A stretch of 64,000 bases of DNA from Ascidia mentula (lineage: Eukaryota > Chordata > Ascidiacea > Phlebobranchia > Ascidiidae), in the NCBI GenBank assembly GCA_947561715.1, contig OX387201.1, positions 4,730,001 through 4,794,000 on the forward strand. The letters run 5' to 3'. How positions within the stretch are numbered: the stretch's first letter is position 1; each line of letters starts with the position of its first letter. The notes beneath the pieces were generated by a model. It did not search any database and was not told the DNA's origin. It was given only the letters and a program-made list of their open reading frames with translations. The translations under genes and the position numbers were made by a program. This document shows positions 46,800-59,572 of this stretch, piece by piece.

Positions 46800-49150
46800 A
46801 ACAATTGTTATGATGGTTTTGTTTTCCTTACGAAAGATTGATGCCACCTGTATGCAATTTTTTTTAATTTTAGAAATAGTTTATCTTAGTACACATTTCG
46901 TGTTAAATCACAAAGAAGCTGGCATGGATTATACAAAACTAAGAACATTTAGCAAATTTTAATTACATTTTTTAACCCACATCAGGTACACAGCTTGCCT
47001 ACGTTTCCCACAACACCAAATTTATATCGTATTTAATATTTTGGGGCCCTGTGAAATATAAATAAACTTAAACTTGATAATGTCAACGTTTTTATCAGCA
47101 AGGTTGTGTTTGGCATAAATTGTATTAGTTTGGCCTAGATTGTAGAGTTGATTTGTGTAATTTTCTCATAATTATGCATGTAGCTGTTTAAATGATACAG
47201 CAACTCCCATGAAAATTATTGAGAAAACGTAAGTTCATCAAAACAATATGCAATCCAATATTCAGGCAAGGATAGAAAAATGGAAGAGATTTTGGTGAAA
47301 TTAACACAAAAATTAACACAGAAGTTGACCGTAGCCAGTTTTACATGTACGTGAAAGTGGATTACCCTACAACAACACAATTACAGAGCACAGCCTGCAG
47401 AAGATTTTTCTACGTCTGCTGTTTCAATTCCACTGTAGAAGAAATTTTTACGTTTTTTATAGTACCATTTTTTTTTACCTGTACCTGATCCAGCACCTGA
47501 TTCCTGATTGCTTTTCCTCTCAGTCTTATTTACTTTCTCAGCTGCAGCTGCTGTTTGTGTAAAGTGTTTTTAGCCATTGTATGACATTGATTAGGGTAAC
47601 TACTTACGACGTTTTGCAGGTTTTGAACTATTTGATCTGTTTTGTTGACCTTTTAACCGCTCGTTTCGAGAACCTGAAGAAATGTACAAAACTTTGAATA
47701 GATTTTTTGGACATTGGTACCATAAAACATAATTATGCATGCAGCTGTTTTAAATGATACAGAAGATCCAATGAAAATTGTCCAGAAAACATCAGTTCAT
47801 CGAAACGTCGTAGTATTTACACAAATTAAACGTTTGTTACTGCAAATCAAATGAGAGCTTCGCTGCGTTTCGCTTTCGCCAACTGCAATTGGTCTGACCA
47901 CAGCATAAAACCTGCGGATGCTTGTTAGCCCAACGCTAGGTGTCGCAAAATTATTTTTCCTTTGCAGGGCGGCGAAGGATAACCTGGGTTCAAACCGCGG
48001 TGAGGTAAAAAACAAGTAAAAAAAAACAAGTAAAGAAACGGGATTAAAGAAAACCTGATCGGGATTCGTGTCCAGGATATCCTGGGTTCGAATCCCGATG
48101 CGGTATGAAAAGTTTTGTTACATTTTTTGGTCCGAGAAGCCTGCTGCTGTTTGTGCAAAGTGATTTTTGCGATTGTATGACTTTAATTAGGGCAACTACT
48201 TACGACGATTTGCAGGTTTTGAACTATTTGATCTGTTTTGTTGATCTTTTAACCGCTCGTTTCGAGAACCTGAAGAAATGTATAAACTTCAAATAGATAT
48301 TTTTGGACATTGGTACCATAAAACATAATTATGCATACAGCTGTTTTAAGGAATGACTTTGGTCCCAAAATCTAAGCACTTATGGCGAGACATGAGTAAA
48401 CGTAATTCCACTGTGGGCAACTACAGGAACTGTTTTTGCTTCGAAGATGTGTGAAAACAACAGTGGCAGCTTTATATTAACAATATTATTATAACCCGAC
48501 GCGATAATGCTCGTACCTGTAGTGGGAGCTTGTTCCGAACTACTCTCAGAGACAGAGGTTTTTTCAGTTTGATCACCGTCTGTATTTTCTCCTGTAAGTG
48601 TAAAGTAAGTGTTTTTTCTACTTCAGAGACATTGGTACAATAGAACAAAATTATGCATGCAGCTGTTTTTCAGAAAACGTCAGTTCATCGAAACAATATA
48701 CAGTCTAATATTCAAGGATGTAAAAACGGAAGAGATTTTGCTAAAATTAATACAAACAGTAACACAGAAGTTGACCGTAGCCAGTTTTCAACATGTACGT
48801 AAAAGTGGATTACCCTGATTCACAGTCCCATGGTCACCAACGTTTGCAGTGTGAGCTGTTGCGCCAGAAAAGTTATATTTTTGGCCACCGTATGAGTCAC
48901 CAAAGTGCTGTGCTGTGGAGTATACAAAGTTGAAATCAGCAGAAATGTTTTTATGGTTTTCAGTGGAAAATTTAACGATTTATTGAATTCTATTTCATTT
49001 GTTGGACAAGAGGTTCCATTTACCAGTAACACAAACCGCAAAACTATCACATTTAAACTCTTTGACTTATCGACTTTTACGTTCCCTTGCACTCTTGACC
49101 ACGAAGTTATCAAACCTAATGATTTTATTTCAAAAAACATTTGTAAATGA
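46800..49150 (-). pseudogene. Cassette exons between the two ZU5 genes
   Basis: Includes an intact motif exon at 48912-48814 (A-Q-H-F-G-D-S-Y-G-G-Q-K-Y-N-F-S-G-A-T-A), a G-V/L-Q-G-N-V-K-V remnant near 49090, an E-N-T-D-G-D-Q-T-E-K exon near 48590-48515, G-S-R-N-E-R-L-K exons near 48270-48205 and 47670-47605, the A-A-A-E-K-V-N-K-T charged exon near 47555-47480, and a truncated V-V-G-N-V exon near 47010-47055. No start exon is present. They could be 5' exons of the 44069-46696 gene or relics of another copy. Confidence 0.45.
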
Positions 49151-49176
49151 AAATTATTAGCAATACTACAAAATAC

Positions 49177-51683
49177 TCAAAACTTAAGTTTGTTGTGATT
49201 AACTTCACATTTGTGTAAAACCATCATGGCTTGAACAGGTGTTTCAGCACTGCCCACTAGCAACACAAGTATTTTTTTACCGTTTTCAATAACAACCATA
49301 CGAACGTATTTAAAATTCCTAGAAAGCAATTGAATCTTACGTAGACTTTGTTTTTTTATGTAGAAATGCTTGTTCACAAGTTCTTCGAATTTTTTCTTCG
49401 ATGCTGTTTGAATTTTCATTTTTTTATCTGCCAAACTCTTTCCGTTTTGGCTTGTTAAGCGGAATTGGCTTTCGTGTCTTGCTATGGCCCAAACTTCAGT
49501 TATCTCTTTTTCACCTTCATCTATACTTACTTCATCACTTGTCAGTTTTGCAAGATGATTTTGATCTAAATGTCTAATAAGTAGCAACAAACAAAGCACA
49601 TGTATTTTTTGCTCAAGTAATAAACTGATATTACTCACTCAATCTGAAAGTTTGTGTGCAGAATTTCATTGAGTTTATTCAATGTTTTTGCCAATGGAGT
49701 GTCGTCACAAATTAACATGGAGGCAATGATTTTTGTTGGTTCACCCGCGTCAGGTGGAACAGCAAAAATGAGAGACTTTTCCTTTTTTCCTGGCGTGACA
49801 TTTGTAATAGAAATCCTAAACCTTTAAGAAAACATTTTACTTATTCGACAAGGTTTCCTGCTGTGCAAAAAATAACTTATTCCTTACAGAGAAAAGTGTT
49901 TGGTAACAAATGTAAACGTTTCGGTGTTTTGTTTCAAATAAATATCACTGACTTTGACAAAGTCTGAAGTTTCATCTGGTGCATTTTGTACCTAGACAAC
50001 AAAAGTACATCTGACAAAGATAACTGGTTTAAATAAAAGTGCAATAGACTGGCAAACTTCGTTACCTCCATAGATATATCTTCCTCTGATCGGTAACAGG
50101 TGGGCAGAGTGATTTTAACTTCCTTCTCAAAAGTTAGTCCATGTGGTTTGCAGATTAAAGTAGGTGATACATCATTGTTATGGTAGCAGGCGTCCACTTC
50201 AATTTCAACGTCCGTATGCAAGGCATCAGGAGGAATCGAAATTGTACATCCCCCAATGTCGATATCTCCACCCTTTTTTCCAATTAATTTTGCGATGTGT
50301 TGACGGAATAAGTATTTCTAAAACAGTTTATTTCGTGTAATTCTTGTTGCAGTATCTGTTAATAATTGTTTTTTTGTTGTTTCGACTATCTAAGACTAAT
50401 GATTAGTACGCGTTAAGAGAGTTAATGTTTCCAGCGCAATTGCTTTTATCCTCATAAAAAATGGATTCAGTACATGTTTAATACAAAAGTCCGCGCAAAT
50501 TGGTCCCCCAGTGTCAAACTTTTATGAGAAATTATGCGAAAAACTTCAGCAACAAACCTTTTCTGTAAGGTTTTCATTTAAACAAATCTCAGGATCTTCC
50601 GTTTTGGATTCTTGATTTGAATTTGCACATCTACTGATGGTTGCACTTTGAGCTTTTATCACTTGCTTTTGTGCAACTGGGCGGGATGCTAAATATAGAT
50701 ATACCAATTATAACACACTTTTATGTTAAACTTTACGTCACCAAATTGGTTGCACGGATAATCAATGAACACGTTTTTATAGTATTTACTTTAAAATTTA
50801 GTCAGTTGTTTTGTAGTCAAACTTTAGAACTGTTTGATCAGCAAATAATGTATTACAAAATAGAATCGAGAGTCTCCATTAAATCCTAAATCCTCACAAT
50901 CATCGAAACATAAACATCTGTCAATAAACACAAGTGTTATTCCTAAGGAGAATTATCTTACCGGGTGAAACGTTCCTGTCCTGCAAGTGTTGACTGGTGG
51001 TGCCCACTATAATGTTGATGTTCTTCTTGGTAGTATTAACATTTGGTTTTCCGCTGTAGCGAACACAACGTATATTAATATGAAACATGTATTATTGACA
51101 TTGTTTATATTCGTGACCTGTTTCCGACGTACAAAAGGACAAACCCAAACGCGGTGCAATACTAACTACAGACCTTTAAACAACCACCGCCCTGGCTCTA
51201 AAACAATAAAGGACTCTAAAATGCGTAACCTGTTGGTCCGCCCTGACATGCTTAGCGGGCAGATGTGACTTGTGTTCATGCTTTATATGGGCCTTATTGA
51301 ATTGCATCAGTATTCCATTTTACATGTGGTTTCATTTGGACTGCTGCCGTACGTTTCCGCCATCTTATTAAAAGATTGTTTACCTGATTGGTGTCGGACA
51401 TACGGAGTCTATGGAAGAACACGCGATAAACTCAACATCGCCAATTTCACAATCGCCAAATAAGACTTTAGCAGACGGTTCCTTTTCCATTTCAAGTTCT
51501 GCATGAAATTAATCTTAAACAACTGCAGTTTTGTCAACTGTAACCAGAGTAATGCAAAAAAACAAACAAGCCCGATAAATATATCCAGATTCAAGTTACC
51601 TGTTTCTTGTTGATTTGAATGCAATGAAGCGTTTTTTGGCCTTTTTTTGGATTGCGGTTGTTTAACGCTTCGAGCAGTATCAC
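49177..51683 (-). CDS. ZU5-UPA-like protein with HFS site, 5' end not found
   Basis: Exons 51683-51600, 51498-51384, 51053-50962, 50676-50558, 50317-50066, 49991-49888, 49815-49639 and 49573-49177; phases 1-1, 1-2, 2-1, 1-0, 0-0, 0-2, 2-2 and 2-stop fit together. The N-terminal part differs from the paralogs: a basic linker (K-Q-P-Q-S-K-K-R-P-K), then L-F-G-D-C-E-I-G-D-V-E-F-I, then N-I-N-I-I-V-G-T-T-S-Q-H-L-Q, which again alternates hydrophobic residues around a V-G. ZU5: K-K-G-G-D-I-D-I-G-G-C ... V-K-I-T-L-P-T-C-Y-R, ending V-T-K-H-F-S. UPA-like: K-S-L-I-F-A-V-P-P and D-Q-N-H-L-A-K-L-T-S-D-E-V. The C-terminal tail is longer than in the 44069 paralog, through a shifted stop. No start exon found; the family's exon 1 is not seen upstream before 53.6 kb. 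Confidence 0.6.
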
Positions 51684-53700
51684 CTGAACCCAAATGCGCA
51701 CAAGCATTGCGTAAACATATACTGTACTTAAATACATAGTAAGGTCAGCCAACTACATACACAACACGAAAAAGAGGTAGATACCACACATCAGCAGTGA
51801 TAGGAACCAGCTTGCAAATACAGAAAAAAATGTTGGTAGGCATATTCACAAATTATATTCTTTCGTCTTGTAACAACATTGGAAAATTATATCTACCCTC
51901 TGCATGTCCCACTTTGCCCATGATTGCTGTCGTTGAGTTTATGATTTTATGAGAACGAAAGCACTGCGTCATTAATTCACGCAGAATTTCGAATATCATT
52001 CAGGATTACTCTGCAGTGAGGGCCTCAGCCACGGTAAGGTAAGGACACAAGGCATTCAACCACAACTTTACTTAACAAATAAAGTTCACCCTCGCACTGC
52101 CCTCTGCATTCCCTTTACACAATACTTGTCAAAACTTTTCGCTTTTATTATTAAGTGAAGTGAGGCTTATAACCTAATCGCGTGATAAGCCCTGTAGTAA
52201 ATCCTTTTACGTATGCACTTTCATTGATACCTACGCATAACTGGTAAAGTGCCAATTGTTGTGAAGAAAAACTTTGGCAATCGTACATGGACTGTTACCT
52301 CGTGATCCAAAATTTGATGTGCTTGATTTCCGTTTGGAATCTTTGTTTTTACGTTTGGTCTTCTGTTTGTGATGCATCTGTATGACAACAGCAAAAAAAT
52401 GCATATGTGTTTGTCCCGGAAGGAAACACAGGTCTGGTTTTTAAATCCGTTTTTGAGGACACTGGACATTCAACCAATAATGTACTGATTAAGCAAAAGC
52501 CTAAATTACGCTGGTGCACAAGCTCAAAAAATTATGTTATCAGAAATCATGCGTGGTTTCGCGTTGCAAGAGAAGGTCCCCCACTGAGAAATGCAAGAAA
52601 ACAAAAATGTTTTCTGAATTTGCATTTATGTCCCCCCTCCCCCATTTCATAGAAATATTGATTTTTTTTCTCTAACAACCATTAAATACGTATTTTAGCA
52701 ATAGAAAACACCACAAAGTACTGTATGAAAATTCGTAATATATATTTTAGCTTGCTATCTTATTTTGTTTTTATTGTAATAGTGGATACACCACTTATAT
52801 AAAAAAGGGCAAACAAATGCGCAAAAAATGTGCCGATTTCGCATTTAATTGATGTGGTTATATATTTGCCGGGTTTTCCTTTTAGCGCAATTTTTTGTCA
52901 TTTCTTTTAGCTATCTGCGAAATTTTCCGACATTGTTTATCTGGAAAATCTGAAACAAAGAAATCAGTGTAACGCAAACAAAAACTCCTAACATCAGTGC
53001 ATTTAAAAACGACCTATCTGTGTTTTTTGTGGAGTAGATAACCTTGAATAGGAGTTTGCCAACTATACCGAGGTCGAGTGAATGCGCCGCAATTGATTTC
53101 CAGGGTATGCGCACCTTTTTTTTTATAACGCATAAATAATTAGCCCTCTTCATGTTTCTAACATGCTCGCCCCGAGGGAGGGGTGTGCAGTAGGTTTAGC
53201 GTACCAGGGCCAATGTCTGTCTAAGCTCATCAATTGCATAAGGGGCCTCTCGAACACCATTGTTTGAAAAAAATAATCAATTTCTTGCGCAATTGCTTGC
53301 TTTCACATATAATTTTAAATGCATCCATACATTTTTTCTCTCAAGGGCCCAGGTAACATAAAGTGTTCTGTGGTCCTGAATAAACAAAGTTGAAATCAGC
53401 AAAATGTTTTCATGGTTTCCAGTGGAAAGGAAAATATAACGTTTTATTTCGTCCAATTTACCAGTTTTACAAAAACTATGACGTTTAAACACTTTGACTC
53501 ACCCATGTTCATGTTCCTTTGCTCTCCCACAGTCGCTGGTTTTCTGATTTTCTGCGATTTTGGCATCTTGCCACCCTTGTATACTGCACACACAAATACC
53601 AATAAGTTTCTAGAGGATGGTTGGTGGGTACGGATCTCATAAACCTTTCACAATTAAAAGAACGAAATTGTTAAAATATAGCCAACCGCATTATCGTACT
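51684..53700 (-). pseudogene. Relic exons of the motif-ZU5 family
   Basis: Near 51895-51950 is a remnant of the N-S-T-T-A-I-M-G exon; 52300-52385 is a linker exon like that at 17150-17047 (K-Q-K-T-K-R-K-N-K-D-S-K) shifted in frame by a 4-nt loss; 51950-52600 as a whole is a diverged copy of 17050-17560. Near 53500-53600 is a G-E-Q-R-N-M-N-M exon with acceptor and donor, and near 53350 a truncated motif exon. A variant CRE-like word is at 53842-53854. No intact frame. Confidence 0.5.
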
Positions 53701-54226
53701 TTTGTATGCTGGTAACGACAAACAACCTGTAATTAAATAAAGCGACACTTACAACCAAAGGTGCCCCACGAATGGATTGTTGGTTTCTATCAAGCGGTTA
53801 TATGTATTGGTTCGAGTTTCTGTTTTGCAGGGCCCTTACAATGACATAAGCAAGTTACTTATTCAGAGTTTTGTAATAGTCATTCCATTGTATTCAAAAC
53901 TACACAAACTATCCCAGGATAACATCTAATACTCTTTTTTAGTGAAGATGTAGTTTTTTATACATAAAAACGTCTTATCGACTGTTATGTTGCTCGCAAC
54001 AGTTCACCAAATCTGACATAACAGATGTAAACAATTGCATATATGTTTATGATTTTAGAATATTGGTAACGAAGCAGTCCTAACCTAAACTGCGAATACG
54101 GTCTGACTAGAAAATTATGTTTTTGATGCTTGTTCTTCGTTTGCAGTACACCTTCAATCGCTGTATTGCAAACCGTCTAAAATTGAAACCTCATTACTTG
54201 ATTTACGCTTTGTACAGAACTGGGCA

Positions 54227-54724
54227 GTGATCGTTCCAAGCTTGAACAAACGTTTTGTCCAAGGGTGCTCAGTTGCCGTTGATTTTGACACAGTCAGTGA
54301 TGTCGCAAACGGTCGCGTTGGCTACTTTGTTATCCACCAAAACATAACAAGCGCCTTTCAAACAGCTGGTTGTTTTGACAAAGATTTCTTGCAATTGTGT
54401 CTGATTACTGTACTGGGCGCCTTTGTGATTTTCTGCTTCGAAGGTTTAAAAGTACAACTTTTTACATTTTTATTGGTTGTCTGCACTGTAATGTGTCATA
54501 GATGCAGTGTCAAAGTACTACATACAATGGCCAAGTTAATGTTTAAAGCCTATAAAAGATGTTGTTCCAAATCACTTAACCAAAAAAATAAAACAAAAAT
54601 GCGTGAAAGGTATTTACAAACAACTTCTTTACCTTTTTATTGGTTGTTTGCACTATGTGTCCTACATGCAGAAGTAATATATGCAGTGGTGACAAATATA
54701 AATTTTATATTTAAGCTCAAGTAA
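54227..54724 (+). other. Unexplained 165-aa open frame
   Basis: Long for this AT-rich DNA, with two hydrophobic stretches (L-I-T-V-L-G-A-F-V-I-F-C-F and F-L-L-V-V-C-T-V-M-C). However, its 3' half overlaps a dispersed repeat also found at 4450-4600 and 20760-20875, where the frame is not kept. No domain recognised and no paralog support, so probably chance. Confidence 0.2.
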
Positions 54725-57575
54725 ATTGGAAAATGTTTTTTTAACAAAAATATGTTTATTTTCCGGAAGAAAAAAATAATTAAGCTTCGGACCCTATTCT
54801 ATCTGTACCCCCTACAAACACAAAACGAGCAAAGGTTTTGGTAAACAAACACAACTTTGAACCATTGGGTTTTTATATTTGCCAAAAAATGTTTCACGTC
54901 ATGGTGCAACGCGTCGCAGTCATGGCGCAAGAACGCACTGCCCTATTATTCACAAAACGAACCGAGTATTGTACAAAAGGCTTTTGTTACAGAGCGACCC
55001 GGCGAGACAATGACTCTTCTCTGCGTGGGACCCACATGACTATGACTCAATCGAGTTGCTTATTTTAGGTTTATAGCCGAACTATGGTGTTGTTTCTTTG
55101 TATCGAAATCTACTAAACCCAATGTGATAATTTAAAGTTCAAATATATCTTCGCTGTTTACTTTATTTCTGTCGTTGCACAGAACTTTCCTTGTTGAACT
55201 TGCAATGCAACAATGTTGCCCTCGAAGGTGGTTTTAACAGTCATTTGATTGAGCAAATTTTTTTGGTTACAAAACAAACCTTCAAACAAACAGTTGTTTA
55301 CAATTTGTTTGGTTGCAAGTTAAAAGCACATTGTTACATTGCAAGTATATTCTGTTACGTTTGGGGATTTTGTCAACTTGCCGGACATTTTGCAACAAAT
55401 TTAAAACATTATAATTTTTTAAACATTTTTATAAACATACACAGGGCGTAAGAATTGGCATATGTTTTCATTTGGTTTTTCCCCTAGTGGTACAAACATG
55501 TACCCGTGGCGCAAGAAGGGGTTCTTTTGTTTGGCAAACCGGGACGGAAACAAAAAGGCTTTAATGTTACACAGGTGGCCCCAAGCTAACAAAACAATGG
55601 TCGTTTGAATACAGTTTGATGAAAAAATGGAAAGCAAAACAGCGTTCTTTAATGTGTTTTGTTTAACTTGAAAATGTGGTTATCGATAAACTGATGGGTT
55701 AACAGACAACAATGATATGAAATTTAGTAACTTTGATGCAAATTCCTAAGAAACTATATTAACTACGCTGCTTGTTGAACAACAAGCGAACCGCTAATAT
55801 TCGCATCTGGCAACATATACAACTTTTAATTGGTTTTTTGGGAATCGTTATTTTTGATGCCACAGTTACCTCTTGTGGATTTATCAATGCACATATCTGC
55901 TTGGTGTATCTCTGTCGTCATATAAAACGTGGTGTTGAGGCTGTTTTTAAAGACATTCTACGAAGCAAAAATGTGCCTGTTTTATGTATGAAATTTCTTA
56001 CTTAACGTCTACCAAAAAGCAAAAACAAACGATGTTACTTTGCACGTACATTCTATTGCGTTTAGTGTTGTTGTGCTTTTGTTCCGCTTAACGAATTTCT
56101 TTCAATTGGCATTTCGGCTGCAATTCACCGCACAAAAATCCTAAATTGAAACGCATTGGCTTAACGCAGTTGGAATTGTTTTATCAGACTGTGCATTTTT
56201 GTAGACAGACTGGGCGTTGTCCAAAACCCATTTTAAGGAGTCTTCTGCTTCGTTTCTCTCAGGTTTACTGTTAAAACTGCAGTTACTGAAATTGTTGCAA
56301 ACAGACATGGTGCCAAGAAAACTATACAAATCACCAAACAAACGTGCAAAGCTTGCAGCGCCAAAGTAATCGTAATAGTTTGCTTGTAATGCTGACTACA
56401 ATAAACAACTTGTTTGTTCTAATGAGCGAATGTATGTTGATCGCTGAGCTAACCTAAACTTGGATTCAAGTCAAACCTTACAAAATTTTTCCCACGTATG
56501 ACTTGTGAAATCCTGCAAATAGTTTTTTGTACTGGTTGAGTTCCTCTTTAACCGTGAGTCAGCCGTAATGCGGTTGACGTTATTAAGGTTGATAATTGGA
56601 TTAATTTAGAAAATTGATAATTGGTTGTTAGTTTCTGGTCGGACACGATGTTGCAACTATAGGGTTTATGTGACGCCCACCGCAGGTAAATACGAACCGA
56701 GTATTGTGCAAAAGGCTTTTGTTACAGAGCGACCCGGCGAGACAATGACTCTTCTCTGCGTGGGACCCACATGACTAAGACTCAATCGAGTTGCTGGTTT
56801 TAGGTTTATAGCCGAACTATGGTGTTGTTTCTTTGTATCTAAATCTACTAAACCCAATGTGATAATTTAAAGTTCAATTATATATCATGTGGAATGCTGT
56901 CAATAAAAGAATCGCTGTTTACTTTATTTCTGTTGTTGCATGGAACTTTCCTTGTTGAACTTGCAATGCAACAATGTTGCCCTCGAAGCTGGTTTTAACA
57001 GTCATTTGATTGAGCAAATTTTTTTGGTTACAAAACAAACCTTCAAACAAACAGTTGTTTACAATTTGTTTGGTTGCAATTTAAAAGCACATTGTTACAT
57101 TGCAAGTATATTCTGTTGCGTTTGGGGATTTTGTGAACTTGCCGGACATTTTGCAACAAATTTAAAACAATATAATTTGATAAACATTTTTATAAACATA
57201 CACAGGGCGTAAGAATTGGCATATGTTTTCATTTGGTTTTTCCCCTAGTGGTACAAACATGTACCCGTGGCGCAAAAAGGGGTTCTTTCGTTTGGCAAAC
57301 CGGGACGGAAACAAAATGGCTTTAATGTTACACAGGTGGCCCCAAGCTAACAAAGCAATGGTCTTAACTTTCTGCTGTCGCGTTTGCGCTAATGTGCGGA
57401 AAATGCGTTTGAATATAGTTTGATGAGAAAATGGAAAGCAAAATAGCGTTCTTTAATGTGATTTGTTTAACTTGAAAATGTGGTTATCGATAAACTGATG
57501 GGTTAACTAAAAACAAAGATATGAAATTTAGTAACTTTGATGCAAATTCCTAAGAAACTATATTAACTACGCTGC

Positions 57576-57767
57576 TTATTGAACAACAAGCGAACCGTTA
57601 ATATTCGCATCTAGCAACACATAAAACTTTTAATTGGTTTCTTGGGAATCGTTATTTTTGATGCCACAGTTACCTCTTGTGGATTTATCAATGCACATAT
57701 CCCCATCTGCTTGGTGTATCTCTGTCGTTTCGAAAAACGTGGAGTTGAGGCTGTTTTTTAAAGACAT
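57576..57767 (-). CDS. Short two-exon frame with variant family exon 1 (unit 2)
   Basis: Exon 57767-57674 encodes M-S-L-K-N-S-L-N-S-T-F-F, then A-D-G-D-M-C-I-D-K-S-T-R, matching family exon 1 (M-S-V-H-N-S-F-S-N-C ... G-D-M-H-I-D-K-S-T-K) with a donor in phase 1. A following exon 57610-57576 (acceptor ttgctag) reads D-A-N-I-N-G-S-L-V-V-Q then stop, the relic of exon 2. The predicted product is 42 aa with a roughly 60-nt intron. It may be a truncated relic or a minimal motif peptide. In the first unit (near 55.95 kb) the same exon has a one-base loss and is broken. Confidence 0.35.
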
Positions 57768-57951
57768 TTTGCGGAGCAAATATGTGCCTGTTTTATGTAT
57801 GAAATTTCTTACTTAACGTCTACCAAAAATCAAAAACGAACGACGTTACTTTGCACGTACATTCTATTGCGTTCAGTGTTGTTGTGCTTTTGTTCCGCTT
57901 AACGAATTTCTTTCAATTGGCATTTCGGCTGCAATTCACCGCACAAAAATC

Positions 57952-58146
57952 CTACATTGAAACGCATTGGCTTAACGCAGTTGGAATTGTTTTATCAGAC
58001 TGTGCATTTTTGTAAACAGACTGGGTGTTGTCCAAAACCCATTTTAACGAGTCTTCTGCTTCGTTTCTCTCGGGTTTACTGTTAAAACTGCAGTTACTGA
58101 AATTGTTGCAAACAGACATGGTGCCAAGAAAACTATCACCAAACAA
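57952..58146 (-). pseudogene. Second exon-1-like frame, fused (unit 2; copies at 56141-56341 and 59757-59951)
   Basis: Reads M-S-V-C-N-N-F-S-N-C-S-F-N-S-K as in family exon 1, but the G-D-M-H-I-D-K-S-T part and its donor are gone and the frame runs on into an exon-2-like S-V-Y-K-N-A-Q and then a stop. It looks like an internal deletion that fused exon 1 to exon 2 of an ancestral gene, then was triplicated with the 1.8 kb unit. Confidence 0.5.
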
Positions 58147-59380
58147 ACGTGCAAAGCTTGCAGCGACAAAGTAATCGTAATAGTGTACTTGTAATGCTGA
58201 CTACAATAAACAACTTGTTTGTTCTAATGAGCGAATGTATGTTGATCGCTGAGCTAACCTAAACTTGGATTCAAGTCAAACCTTACAAAATTTTTCCTAC
58301 GTATGACTTGTGAAATCCTGCAAATAGTTTTTTGTACTGGTTGAGTTCCTCTTTAACCGTGAGTCAGCCGTAATGCGGTTGACGTTATTAAGGTTGATAA
58401 TTGGATTAATTTAGAAAATTGATAATTGGTTGTTAGTTTCTGGTCGGACACGATGTTGCAACTATAGGGTTTATGTGACGCCCACCGCAGGTAAATACGA
58501 ACCGAGTATTGTGCAAAAGGCTTTTGTTACAGAGCGACCCGGCGAGACAATGACTCTTCTCTGCGTGGGACCCACATGACTAAGACTCAATCGAGTTGCT
58601 GGTTTTAGGTTTATAGCCGAACTATGGTGTTGTTTCTTTGTATCTAAATCTACTAAACCCAATGTGATAATTTAAAGTTCAATTATATATCATGTGGAAT
58701 GCTGTCAATAAAAGAATCGCTGTTTACTTTATTTCTGTTGTTGCATGGAACTTTCCTTGTTGAACTTGCAATGCAACAATGTTGCCCTCGAAGCTGGTTT
58801 TAACAGTCATTTGATTGAGCAAATTTTTTTGGTTACAAAACAAACCTTCAAACAAACAGTTGTTTACAATTTGTTTGGTTGCAATTTAAAAGCACATTGT
58901 TACATTGCAAGTATATTCTGTTGCGTTTGGGGATTTTGTGAACTTGCCGGACATTTTGCAACAAATTTAAAACAATATAATTTGATAAACATTTTTATAA
59001 ACATACACAGGGCGTAAGAATTGGCATATGTTTTCATTTGGTTTTTCCCCTAGTGGTACAAACATGTACCCGTGGCGCAAAAAGGGGTTCTTTCGTTTGG
59101 CAAACCGGGACGGAAACAAAAAGGCTTTAATGTTACACAGGTGGCCCCAAGCTAACAAAGCAATGGTCTTAACTTTCTGCTGTCGCGTTTGCGCTAATGT
59201 ACGGAAAATGCGTTTGAATACAGTTTGATGAGAAAATGGAAAGCAAAATAGCGTTCTTTAATGTGATTTGTTTAACTTGAAAATGTGGTTATCGATAAAC
59301 TGATGGGTTAACTAAAAACAAAGATATGAAATTTAGTAACTTTGATGCAAATTCCTAAGAAACTATATTAACTACGCTGC

Positions 59381-59572
59381 TTATTGAACAACAAGCGAAC
59401 CGTTAATATTCGCATCTAGCAACACATAAAACTTTTAATTGGTTTCTTGGGAATCGTTATTTTTGATGCCACAGTTACCTCTTGTGGATTTATCAATGCA
59501 CATATCCCCATCTGCTTGGTGTATCTCTGTCGTTTCGAAAAACGTGGAGTTGAGGCTGTTTTTTAAAGACAT
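59381..59572 (-). CDS. Short two-exon frame with variant family exon 1 (unit 3)
   Basis: Copy of the frame at 57767-57576 shifted by 1805 bp: exon 59572-59479 then 59415-59381. Sequence essentially the same, so it gives no independent evidence for selection. Confidence 0.35.

Larger units (their letters stand above)
31509..48099 (+). repeat. Ten copies of a 42-nt hairpin with tRNA T-arm word
   Basis: Copies at 31509-31550, 32620-32661, 34551-34592, 35648-35689, 37578-37619, 38675-38716, 40605-40646, 41716-41757, 42539-42580 and 48058-48099. Each has a 9-bp outer stem (ATCGGGATT with AATCCCGAT) enclosing a 14-bp palindrome CCAGGATATCCTGG and the word GGTTCGAATCC, a pol III B-box. About 100 nt upstream of each is a second B-box word, GGTTCAAATCCC. 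The pair looks like a compound tRNA-derived SINE relic carried by the array. The first copy and the last copy each have one mismatch in the stems or beside them. Confidence 0.6.

Noticed and set aside
55191-59017. Plus-strand 86-90-aa frame in the 1.8 kb units
   Set aside because: Present in three copies only because the unit is triplicated; no domain, signal peptide or independent paralog.
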